5,694 bases of DNA from Atopobium sp. (GCA_018376005.1 JAHACE010000043.1:1-5694), one strand, 5' to 3'; positions 1-5,694 are shown, counted from the stretch's first letter. The notes: a model not told the origin generated them from the sequence alone. Program-made: numbers and translations.

Positions 1-1
1 C

Positions 2-571
2 ATGGTAACCACCTGGTTTGGCACCTCGATGTTCTGCGCTGCCAACTCCGCTGCTATTTCGTACTCGCTGGAAGGCCGCTCAAACTGGCTGATGGCAACC
101 ATGCCCGTATCTTCAAAGCAGATTTTTGGCGCAAAGATTGCCGTGAACATGCTTTACGTGCTCATCTTTAGTGTTGTGACCCAGATTTTCTTCCTGATTC
201 CTGGTCACATCACCATTGAAACGGCCCTGAGAAACGTCATTCTGCCACTCTGCATTGTGTTCCTGGTGTCTAATGTGGGCCTGGCCATTGATATTCGTCG
301 ACCAAACTTTGACTGGACTTCTGTCATCGATATCACCAAGAGAAGCCTTTCGGTCACCGTATCTTCTCTTGCGGGCACGCTGGGCTCCATGTTTGTCATC
401 GGTGGAACGTTCATGATGATGATTATTCCGGTTATCGAATCATTTAGCTCGTCAACAGGCGTGATTAACGAGACGCTGCCAAACATTATCTTTGTCACGC
501 TGTCGCTGGTGAACGCAATTATCGGCTACCTGATCTTTAACAACACCGTTCACCGAGGAGTTAGAATCTAA
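2..571 (+). CDS. ABC-2-type transporter permease, C-terminal part (5' partial)
   Basis: This is the C-terminal end of a multi-pass inner-membrane protein, most likely the permease subunit of an ABC exporter. The visible 189 residues hold hydrophobic segments at about 49-67, 78-97, 117-145 (long, perhaps a hairpin) and 160-180. Two stretches recall ABC-2 exporter permeases as I remember them: the loop EGRSNWLMATMPVSSKQIFG (about 24-43), resembling their 'EG+..W.+..+P+S' cytoplasmic loop, and RRPNFDWT (99-106), resembling their 'RP...WT' segment. The frame is open to the window edge and such permeases are usually several hundred residues long, so the ATG at position 2 is probably internal and the real start lies upstream. 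The substrate cannot be told, and the ATPase partner would have to be outside the window. The gene ends with TAA at 569-571, and a hairpin terminator follows about 90 bases later. Membrane protein is very likely, ABC permease is likely, and the subfamily is uncertain. Confidence 0.75.
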   Translation: MVTTWFGTSMFCAANSAAISYSLEGRSNWLMATMPVSSKQIFGAKIAVNMLYVLIFSVVTQIFFLIPGHITIETALRNVILPLCIVFLVSNVGLAIDIRRPNFDWTSVIDITKRSLSVTVSSLAGTLGSMFVIGGTFMMMIIPVIESFSSSTGVINETLPNIIFVTLSLVNAIIGYLIFNNTVHRGVRI

Positions 572-630
572 CTTTTGTGATGGGCGCGAGTGGTGTTCTG
601 CGATTTCGCACCATCTACCTGCGGTAACAG

Positions 631-653
631 TATAAAATCTTCTGTCGAGAAGA
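631..653 (+). promoter_or_regulatory. Promoter-like TATAAAAT box followed by a small hairpin
   Basis: TATAAAAT at 631-638 is a good -10 match, but no convincing -35 lies at the right distance (the nearest is TTCGCA at 605-610, 20 bases away). It overlaps by one base a perfect 6-bp hairpin, TCTTCT (638-643), GTCG loop, AGAAGA (648-653). The 12-bp terminator hairpin begins eight bases later. If the box is used, the transcript would be very short before meeting that terminator, as in an attenuated leader. It may equally be chance AT-richness in the permease 3' region. Confidence 0.25.
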
Positions 654-660
654 AACTTTG

Positions 661-706
661 AGGCACCCACCACATGTCGTTTATCGAATGGTGGGTGTCT
701 CTTTTT
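661..706 (+). terminator. Rho-independent terminator after the permease gene
   Basis: The arms 661-672 (AGGCACCCACCA) and 689-700 (TGGTGGGTGTCT) pair over 12 bp with one G-U pair, around a 16-base loop. TTTTT at 702-706 follows. It lies about 90 bases after the permease stop and 50 bases before the EF-G2-like start, so it should separate the two genes, or act as an attenuator if the TATAAAAT box upstream is a real promoter. Confidence 0.85.
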
Positions 707-743
707 ACGCTTTGCGGTACGGTAGGGTGGCTAGAGCGCAGTC

Positions 744-751
744 AGAGGAGG
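744..751 (+). promoter_or_regulatory. Ribosome binding site of the EF-G2-like gene
   Basis: AGAGGAGG ends four bases before the ATG at 756. It is a near-ideal Shine-Dalgarno sequence and fixes the start of the first-frame segment. The initiation signal is therefore intact although the coding sequence is broken. I see no convincing promoter between the terminator at 661-706 and this site. Confidence 0.85.
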
Positions 752-755
752 CATC

Positions 756-2733
756 ATGGCCGAAAAAAATGTTTCTAAGGTAAAGAATGTGGTCCTGGTG
801 GGCCAAGGTGGCGTGGGCAAAACCATGCTTGCCGAGGCAATGCTGCATCTGACGGGTGCAACCACTCGTTTAGGCGGCCACGCAGGCACAAAGCCCACGC
901 TTGATTACGATTCACAAGAGTCAGAGCGCGGATTCTCTATCTCTACTACTATCGCACCAATTACCTGGGAAAATACACGCATTAACGTGCTTGATGCGCC
1001 GTGCTATCCTGACTTTGTGGGCCGAGGACCTGTCTCTCTGCCGCGCACTGTTCATCAACCGCTTGGACCGCCCTGATGCAGACTACGAGACCGCGATGGC
1101 TATGCTTCAGGACCGTTTTGGCTCTTCGCTTGGTGCAGTGACTATTCCAATGGGTTCCGGCGAAGCATTCTCCGGCATCATTGACGTTGTCCATCAGAAG
1201 GCTCGTAAGCTGGTAGATGGCAAGCCTGAGGTCACCGATATTCCTGCTGAGTTCCAGGCAGAGGCGGAGGCTGCTCGCGCTGCCCTGACCGAGCTGGTTG
1301 TTGAGGCAGACGATGAGCTGATGATGCGCTACCTTGAGGGCGGGGAAATTACGCAGGAAGAGCTTGAAGGCCTGCTGGGTAAGGCCCTTATGGAGCGCAT
1401 TTTTGTTCCTGTCTTCTCCGGTTCTTGCGTCCGCGAAGAGGGCGTTATCTCCCTGCTTGATGCCGTTGACGGCTGGTTCCCAACTATGTCTGACTTTGGC
1501 CGCATTCCACTGGTCAACGGCGAGCAGCTTGATATTTCACCTGATGACGAGCGCCCTGTTGCGTTTGCCTTCAAGTCGCTGCAGGATCCACAGAACGGCA
1601 AACTTACCTTTGTAAAGGTGCTTGCAGGTACTGTTTCTGCAGGCTCTGAGCTTATCAACGCTCGCACCCGCAAGCCCGAGCGCCTTTCTCACCTGTATCG
1701 CATGTGCGGCAAAGAAACAACTGACGTCAACACTGCCGCAGCCGGCGACATCGTAGTAGTTCCAAAGCTCGAGGCCATGACGGGCGACACGCTCTCCGTT
1801 ACCGGTAAGGTTGAGGCCGCTGCATTTAGGTTCCCCAACTCCCTGTACCGCACGGCTATTGAGCCTGATGAGCGCGGTACCGAGGGCAAGCTCTTTGCGT
1901 TCCTGGAGAAGGCCGCCGACGCTGATCCAACCCTTAAGGTTGAGCGTGACGAGGACACCGGCCAGACCATTGTTTCTGCAATCGGCGAGGCACAAGTAGC
2001 CGTTCTTCTCGAGCGTCTTGAGCAGCGAGCCGGCGTTTCCGCACATAAGATTGCGCTCCGCATCCCATATCGCGAGACGATCCGTCGAGTTGCAAGCGCT
2101 CAGGGTAGGCACAAGAAGCAGACCGGCGGTTCCGGTCAGTATGGTGACTGCTGGCTGCGTATCGAGCCAAACCCAGACGCAGGTTACGAGTTTGTGGACG
2201 AAATCGTAGGCGGCCACATTCCACGCGGCTTCATCCCTGCAATTGACAAGGGCGTTCAGGAGACCATGCGCGAAGGCGTTTTGGCTGGATATCCTATGAT
2301 TGACGTCAAAGTTGCTGTTTACGAGGGCTCTTACCACCCCGTTGACTCCAACGAGATGGCTTTCAAGACTGCTGCTCGTATTGGTTTCCAGAAGGCTGTT
2401 GACCAGGCAGAACCAGTTCTCTTGGAGCCTATGGCTCACCTGGAGATTACCGTTCCAGATAGCTACGCAGGTTCCGTCATGGGCGACGTATCCGCTTCCC
2501 GCGGTCGTGTTGAGGGAATGTCTTCCGGCACCGGCGTTTCGGCTGGTGAAACCACCATTAAGGCGACGATTCCATACGCTGAGGTTACCGATTACGCTAC
2601 AAGGCTGAGGTCCCTCTCGCGCGGAACGGGCGAATATACCGTTGAGCTGGCAGGATACGAGCAGGTCCCGCACGACATCCAGGCTCGTCTTGCTGCCGAG
2701 TACGCTGAGCGTCGCGCTGCCGGCGAGCGCTAA
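756..2733 (+). pseudogene. EF-G2/FusA2-like translational GTPase, broken by an internal deletion with frameshift
   Basis: This is a paralogue of elongation factor G. The first frame (756 to stop at 1074-1076) carries the P-loop GQGGVGKT (residues 16-23), ERGFSIS (57-63, switch I/G2) and G3 DAPCYPDF (80-87). Family similarity ends at about 1020 and resumes one frame over at 1021 with AEDLSLCRALFINRLDR; G4 is NRLD at 1057-1068. It then runs to TAA at 2731-2733. Compared with EF-G2 proteins, about 32 residues between G3 and G4 are missing. Frame arithmetic fits a deletion of about 98 bp (or 95), and restoring it gives about 691 residues, a normal length. Downstream, domain II (about 1550-1810), III (1850-2060), IV with RHKKQTGGSGQYGD (2107-2148) and V (2430-2700) look intact. 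The first frame gives only a 106-residue fragment, and I see no good internal start for the rest. The decay looks recent. An assembly error is the main alternative. In G3, Tyr84 stands where canonical EF-G has its catalytic His, as I recall for actinobacterial EF-G2. Confidence 0.85.
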
Positions 2734-2745
2734 CCTGCAGGTCAG

Positions 2746-2856
2746 ACGCACTCTGCGGGCGCGGCAGGCGCTGCGGGCGTGGACGCGCTGCGAGCACGGC
2801 AGGCGCTGCGAGCACGGCACGAAGCCGTTGCAAGCATGGTACCCCTGCGAGCGTAA
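2746..2856. repeat. Degenerate 17-18-base GC-rich tandem repeat
   Basis: The units can be laid out as 2746-2763, 2764-2781, 2782-2798, 2799-2816 and, more diverged, 2817-2838 and 2839-2856. The core is CTGCG(A/G)GC(A/G)(C/T)G, and the 2764 and 2799 units share GCAGGCGCTGCG. The block lies between the EF-G2 stop and its terminator, so it would be in the 3' untranslated region. Open frames across it are low-complexity shadows. The function is unknown. Confidence 0.65.
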
Positions 2857-2884
2857 AGCCGCAGGTAGATAAAGCGTTTCAAGC

Positions 2885-2921
2885 AAGAACCCTCGCATCT
2901 TTCAGGTGCGAGGGTTCTTTT
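2885..2921 (+). terminator. Rho-independent terminator after the EF-G2-like gene
   Basis: The arms 2885-2897 (AAGAACCCTCGCA) and 2907-2919 (TGCGAGGGTTCTT) pair perfectly over 13 bp around a nine-base loop. The 3' arm runs into a short TTTT (2918-2921). It lies about 150 bases after the stop codon, beyond the GC-rich repeat. Confidence 0.88.
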
Positions 2922-3170
2922 GTGTTCCTGCAATGTGATTGAGCGCCGGCTTTTAGGCTTGGCGTACAAAATGGTGCAGTTTAGCCGCGCCTCGCTGAGA
3001 AATCGTCCAGTTCTTAATCAAGATAACCGGACAACTGGGGGCTCAATGTCTGACAATTAAAGAGCCTCGCCACTTGATATACATTTCTATGCATAAACTT
3101 CATCTAATATACTGGAAAATGAATAGAGAAATATAAAAAATCTAACTATAGGTAAATTTCAGTTCTAAGC
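2922..3170. other. Non-coding stretch with an AT-rich segment and weak mobile-element hints
   Basis: I see no convincing gene here. An open frame from GTG 2935 to TAA 3058-3060 (41 residues) resembles nothing I know. A hairpin-like dyad, GTCCAGTTCTT (3005-3015) against AAGATAACCGGAC (3020-3032), and a GGCTC/GAGCC pair (3040-3044 and 3062-3066) may be fragments of insertion-sequence ends. From about 3057 to 3170 the base composition turns strongly AT-rich, unlike every gene in the window. TATACT at 3108-3113 could be a -10 box but has no good -35. Confidence 0.5.
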
Positions 3171-3301
3171 AACACACCTATGGCGGATAATCTGCTCAAT
3201 TACGGGCATATTACACACCTAATGACGATAATCTGCACGCCTTAGCTATTTTCGGCGTCATGTATACGTCTTTTTGACAGATTATCCGACATAGGTGTGT
3301 T
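3171..3301. repeat. 24-bp inverted repeat pair with a third direct copy (MITE-like, IS-end-like or operator array)
   Basis: Copy A (3171-3194) and copy C (3278-3301, inverted) match at 23 of 24 positions; only base 13 of the unit differs (G or T). Copy B (3213-3235) lies in the same orientation as A, 41 bases on. It keeps the outer ACACACCTA and inner ATAATCTG blocks but differs in the six bases between. The A-C pair could fold as a long stem around an 83-base loop, with an inner ACGCC/GGCGT stem (3237-3241, 3254-3258). A short element with terminal inverted repeats and one subterminal copy would suit a MITE or a collapsed insertion sequence; IS21-type elements carry several repeats at each end. 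I see no target-site duplication. Binding sites for a regulator are the alternative. The repeat itself is certain, its nature is not. Confidence 0.85.
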
Positions 3302-3329
3302 CAGCCATGTTCAACCATCTTCAACCGTC
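3300..3329. repeat. Three tandem decamers
   Basis: The units TTCAGCCATG, TTCAACCATC and TTCAACCGTC follow one another without gaps, starting in the last two bases of inverted-repeat copy C. The core TCAACCAT (3311-3318) recurs inverted as ATGGTTGA at 3371-3378. A spacing of about one helical turn would suit cooperative protein binding upstream of the gene at 3535, but no regulator is identified. Confidence 0.6.
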
Positions 3330-3516
3330 AGCAAAACAGTACAAGCAACTAATGATGTTGCCCGTACGGTATGGTTGATCGTGGGCGCAAGCTTCTAGAA
3401 CTTACTTACTCATGTGGCTTATTTTCTTGCCTGTCGGTATTGCGTGGCGGCTATCTGGGTACGTATTTCAGACAAACAGCGTTGAGATGGCGATGTTATT
3501 CGTGACAGTAGTTTAA
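3307..3516 (+). pseudogene. Possible decayed small membrane-protein frame, interrupted by TGA
   Basis: From ATG 3307 a frame encodes 23 residues ending MLPVRYG, then TGA at 3376-3378. The same frame is open again to TAA at 3514-3516 and encodes a hydrophobic segment containing MWLIFLPVGIAW (from ATG 3412) and MAMLFVTVV at the end. Read through, it would be a 69-residue protein with one or two membrane segments. AGGTG at 3293-3297 is a weak ribosome binding site. I recognise no family. The frame may be chance, because the first part overlaps the decamer repeats. It ends 18 bases before the start of the DXS-like gene. Confidence 0.2.
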
Positions 3517-3521
3517 ATCCA

Positions 3522-3528
3522 AGAAAGG
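3522..3528 (+). promoter_or_regulatory. Ribosome binding site of the DXS-like gene
   Basis: AGAAAGG lies six bases before the ATG at 3535 and supports that start, which also gives the N-terminus MYLENINGPEDVKKL that fits the family. A matching promoter is not clear. TTGCCT (3428-3433) with CTATCT (3451-3456) has 17-base spacing but is a poor match. Confidence 0.75.
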
Positions 3529-3534
3529 TCGCAC

Positions 3535-5292
3535 ATGTACCTAGAGAATATCAATGGACCGGAAGACGTAAAGAAGCTGGACGCGGAGGCTCGCAAGGTG
3601 CTTGCGCAGGAGATTCGCGACAACTTGCTGGTCATGGAGTCAAAGCATGGCGGCCACTTTGGTCCAAACTTTGGTATCGTCGAGGCAACTATCGCGCTCC
3701 ACACTGTGTTCAACTCGCCCGTTGACCATATCGTTTACGACGTCTCGCACCAGACATATCCGCACAAGATGCTCACCGGCCGCAAGCAGGCATACATGGA
3801 TTCTGCGCTTTACGACTCGGTGTCTCCTTACACTGATCCCGCCGAGACCCCGCATGACCTCTTCAAAATCGGCCACACTTCCACGTCCATCAGCTTGGCG
3901 CTTGGTCTGGCAAAAGCTCGCGACATCATGGGCGGCAAGGAGAACATCATCGCAGTTATCGGCGACGGCTCCATGTCCGGCGGCGAGGCGCTTGAGGGTT
4001 TGAACGTTGCCGGCGAGCTGAACAGCAACTTTATCATCGTCTTCAACGACAACCAGATGTCCATCGCCGAGAACCACGGCGGCATGTACGACCAGTTCGC
4101 TGAGCTGCGCCGCACTAACGGAGCTGCCGAGAATAACCTCTTCAAATCGATGGGTCTGGACTACCTATATGTCAATGACGGCAACGACATCGAGGCTCTT
4201 ATCGCCGCATTTGAGCAGGTAAAAGACTCGACCCATCCGGTCGTGGTTCACATCAACACGCTCAAGGGCAAGGGCTACGCTCCCGCGGAGGCAAACAAGG
4301 AGAAGTGGCACTGGCACATGCCGTTTGACATCCAGACTGGCCAGAGCCCTGCATCCGGTTCGTCCGAATCGTACGCCAGCATCTTCGCAGAGTATGCGCT
4401 CAAGCGCACAAAAACTGACCCGAAGTTCCTGGTGCTTATGTCGGCTGTTCCTGGCCTGCTTGGTCTTACACATGAACGTCGAGAAGAGCTGGGTAAGCAC
4501 TACCTTGACGTGGGCATTGCCGAGGAAACCGCAGTTGCAATGGCTTCCGGCGCAGCTCACGCCGGCGCGCACGTGGTTTGGGGCTCAAGCGCAACCTTCA
4601 TCCAGCGCACCTACGACCAGCTAACTCAGGACCTGGCGCTCAACCAGAATCCTGCGGTTATCGTGGGTTCCGGCTCCATTAGGGGCTTGATGGCCGCCAC
4701 CCACCAGGGCCTTAGCAGCATTTCCATGATCGCAAACATCCCTAACATGGTGTACCTCGCGCCGTCCAACGCCGAGGAGTACGTTGCCATGCTCGACTGG
4801 GCACTTGACCAGGACAAACACCCCGTCTACATCGCAATTCCTTCCGGTCCCGTGGCCCACGCCGAGGGTCCCGTCCGCACAAATTTCGACGACCTCAACA
4901 CCTACGAGGTCACGTGCCAGGGCTCCAAGGTGGCCGTTCTTGCCTTGGGCGATTTCTACGACCTTGGCGAGAAAACCGTCGAGGCCCTTAGCTCTACTCT
5001 GGGAATTGAAGCCACGCTGGTCAAGCCATACTTTACCTCTGGCATCGACCAGAATCTGCTCGACAACCTGGTAAAAGACCACGACGTCATCGTAACCATT
5101 GAAGACGGCATTATCGAAGGCGGTTGGGGACAGAATATAGCCAGCTACCTGGGAACTTCTTCCGCACGCGTGCTGAACTACGGCGTCAAGAAGGCCTTCT
5201 ACGATCGCGTCAACATCGCGGAGCTTATGCGAGAAAGTCATCTGGAGCCTGAGCTTATTGCTGAGGACGTTAAGCAGGTCTTGGGCCTGTAG
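3535..5292 (+). CDS. DXS-like thiamine-diphosphate enzyme (shorter 1-deoxy-D-xylulose-5-phosphate synthase paralogue)
   Basis: This complete 585-residue protein has the transketolase-like order of DXS: thiamine-diphosphate domain, pyrimidine-binding domain, C-terminal domain. Cofactor features are GGHFGPN (His41), DVSHQTYPHK (69-78), GHTSTS (113-118), GDG (143-145) with NDN (171-173) for the metal and diphosphate, HWH (259-261) and Glu330 in DVGIAEE, the cofactor-activating Glu. It is shorter than E. coli DXS (620) mainly because the loop at about 185-205 is reduced. Of the DXS substrate residues, Arg358 (QRTYDQ) and His390 (ATHQG) remain, but the position of E. coli Asp427 is Met386, and RYPRG is AIPSG (434-438), which removes Arg478. 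The family pattern matches a group of about 580 residues that databases label DXS but whose role is unclear. It may join a pyruvate-derived two-carbon unit to a different acceptor. True DXS activity in the MEP isoprenoid pathway cannot be excluded. The gene stands alone, with a terminator at 5441-5468. Confidence 0.9.
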   Translation: MYLENINGPEDVKKLDAEARKVLAQEIRDNLLVMESKHGGHFGPNFGIVEATIALHTVFNSPVDHIVYDVSHQTYPHKMLTGRKQAYMDSALYDSVSPYTDPAETPHDLFKIGHTSTSISLALGLAKARDIMGGKENIIAVIGDGSMSGGEALEGLNVAGELNSNFIIVFNDNQMSIAENHGGMYDQFAELRRTNGAAENNLFKSMGLDYLYVNDGNDIEALIAAFEQVKDSTHPVVVHINTLKGKGYAPAEANKEKWHWHMPFDIQTGQSPASGSSESYASIFAEYALKRTKTDPKFLVLMSAVPGLLGLTHERREELGKHYLDVGIAEETAVAMASGAAHAGAHVVWGSSATFIQRTYDQLTQDLALNQNPAVIVGSGSIRGLMAATHQGLSSISMIANIPNMVYLAPSNAEEYVAMLDWALDQDKHPVYIAIPSGPVAHAEGPVRTNFDDLNTYEVTCQGSKVAVLALGDFYDLGEKTVEALSSTLGIEATLVKPYFTSGIDQNLLDNLVKDHDVIVTIEDGIIEGGWGQNIASYLGTSSARVLNYGVKKAFYDRVNIAELMRESHLEPELIAEDVKQVLGL

Positions 5293-5436
5293 GCGCTTAG
5301 TCTGTAAGTGCGTCGCCGCTGGTAGGTAGGCGCCGCCACGCTGTTGCACTGCCGCTCCGGCGTGAGCCGCGCCAGCGCTGCGGCTTTGTCATTGCGGCAT
5401 CGCCCGCACTTCTCGCTATTACATCAAAACTGCAAC

Positions 5437-5468
5437 AAAAAAGAGGGACCGCATCTGCGGTCCCTCTT
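5437..5468. terminator. Bidirectional terminator between convergent genes
   Basis: The arms 5441-5452 (AAGAGGGACCGC) and 5457-5468 (GCGGTCCCTCTT) pair perfectly over 12 bp around a four-base ATCT loop. AAAAAA at 5437-5442 becomes a T-run on the minus strand, so the signal is strongest for the minus-strand gene ending at 5595. On the plus strand the tail is only TTCTGT, but the stem should still serve the DXS-like gene. Confidence 0.88.
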
Positions 5469-5488
5469 CTGTATCAAGTGAATGTGCT

Positions 5489-5580
5489 GTTGCGACCTGC
5501 CGCCAGACACGCTGTTGCGGCGCGTCGGTGTTGCAGCGCCGTTGCGACCTGCCGCCAGGCGCGTCGGTGTGCGTCGCAAC
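5489..5580. repeat. GC-rich direct repeats with an inverted end
   Basis: GTTGCGACCTGCCGCCAG occurs exactly at 5489-5506 and 5541-5558, and GGCGCGTCGGTGT at 5519-5531 and 5558-5570. GTCGCAAC at 5573-5580 is the inverse of GTTGCGAC at 5541-5548 and could close a hairpin. The block lies in the 3' untranslated region of the minus-strand gene. The other side of the terminator (about 5320-5405) has a similar GC-rich, GCTG/GCCG-flavoured texture without exact long repeats. Confidence 0.8.
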
Positions 5581-5594
5581 CTGCGACTAGAAGC

Positions 5595-5694
5595 CTAAGC
5601 CTTAAGAGCGCGGCCCATAGCGTCAGCCTGAACGATAGCTGCATAGAGCTCGTCAGGAGTGACGTCGCCAGCAAGGTTGTGGATGGTCTCGCCA
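5595..5694 (-). CDS. C-terminal end of an unrecognised minus-strand gene (5' end outside window)
   Basis: Reading the minus strand from the window edge, the frame gives 32 residues, GETIHNLAGDVTPDELYAAI and then VQADAMGRALKA, before a TAG stop (complement of 5595-5597). The composition and codon choice (GCT, GAC, ATC, CTT, AAG) look like the other genes here. The tail is probably helical (DELYAAIVQADAMGRALKA). It faces the strong minus-strand terminator at 5437-5468, as expected for a real gene end. I do not recognise the family from so short a piece. It converges on the DXS-like gene with about 300 bases between the stops. Confidence 0.75.
   Translation of the reverse strand, partial: GETIHNLAGDVTPDELYAAIVQADAMGRALKA

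Noticed and set aside
901..1020. Using the ATG at 901 as the start of a 610-residue EF-G-like protein
   Set aside because: Residues encoded at 901-1020 in that frame have no EF-G similarity, while the other frame there encodes the P-loop, switch I and G3. The start is an artefact of the frameshift.
1020..1076. Programmed ribosomal frameshifting joining the two EF-G2 frames
   Set aside because: No slippery run or stimulatory signal is evident, and a frame change would not restore the roughly 32 missing residues.
1537..2898. A 453-codon open frame on the minus strand across the EF-G2-like gene
   Set aside because: It lies opposite a frame with clear EF-G2 domains, runs into the terminator hairpin and GC-rich repeat, and has no recognisable domain. 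It is a codon-bias shadow.
2985..3060. TPP riboswitch suggested by CTGAGA at 2993-2998 upstream of a thiamine-diphosphate enzyme
   Set aside because: The other conserved THI-box blocks and a P1 stem are not present downstream.
3171..3301. A short CRISPR array
   Set aside because: There are only three copies, one is inverted, spacers are unequal, the middle copy is diverged and no cas gene is present.
4621..5349. A 242-codon open frame on the minus strand across the DXS-like gene
   Set aside because: It mirrors the C-terminal domain of an unmistakable DXS-like protein and shows no family features of its own.
5474..5674. A 66-codon minus-strand open frame with an ATG
   Set aside because: It runs through the GC-rich repeats and overlaps, in another frame, the end of a frame (stop at 5595-5597) that is open to the window edge and has gene-like codon use.

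Overview
The window looks like a bacterial chromosome segment of moderate GC content. My best guess is a Coriobacteriia member (the Atopobium/Lancefieldella/Olsenella group). This is an inference from an actinobacterial-type EF-G2 paralogue next to a DXS paralogue of a kind common in anaerobes and Firmicutes. No marker gene settles the taxonomy.

Layout: (1) 2-571, + strand, is the C-terminal part of a multi-pass ABC-2-type permease. It is followed by a spacer with a promoter-like TATAAAAT box and a strong hairpin terminator (661-706). (2) 756-2733, + strand, is an EF-G2/FusA2-like translational GTPase that is broken. Between the G3 and G4 motifs about 32 family residues are missing and the frame shifts, so the first frame stops at 1074-1076. 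Everything after about 1021 stays open to the family C-terminus. A degenerate GC-rich tandem repeat and a 13-bp-stem terminator (2885-2921) follow. (3) 2922-3534 is about 600 bases without a convincing intact gene. It holds an AT-rich stretch, a 24-bp near-perfect inverted repeat (3171-3194 against 3278-3301) with a third, diverged copy in direct orientation at 3213-3235, three tandem decamers, and a possible decayed small membrane-protein frame. (4) 3535-5292, + strand, is a complete 585-residue DXS-like thiamine-diphosphate enzyme. It keeps the cofactor site but has lost two residues that canonical DXS uses for glyceraldehyde 3-phosphate. (5) 5293-5594 is a convergent intergenic region with a bidirectional terminator and GC-rich repeats. 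(6) 5595-5694, - strand, is the last 32 codons of an unrecognised gene.

Nothing shows that these genes form one pathway. Each is closed by its own terminator. The most unusual items are the broken EF-G2, the DXS paralogue with an altered substrate site, and the three-copy repeat that looks like a MITE, an insertion-sequence end or an operator array upstream of that paralogue. I see no CRISPR array, tRNA, rRNA or intact transposase.
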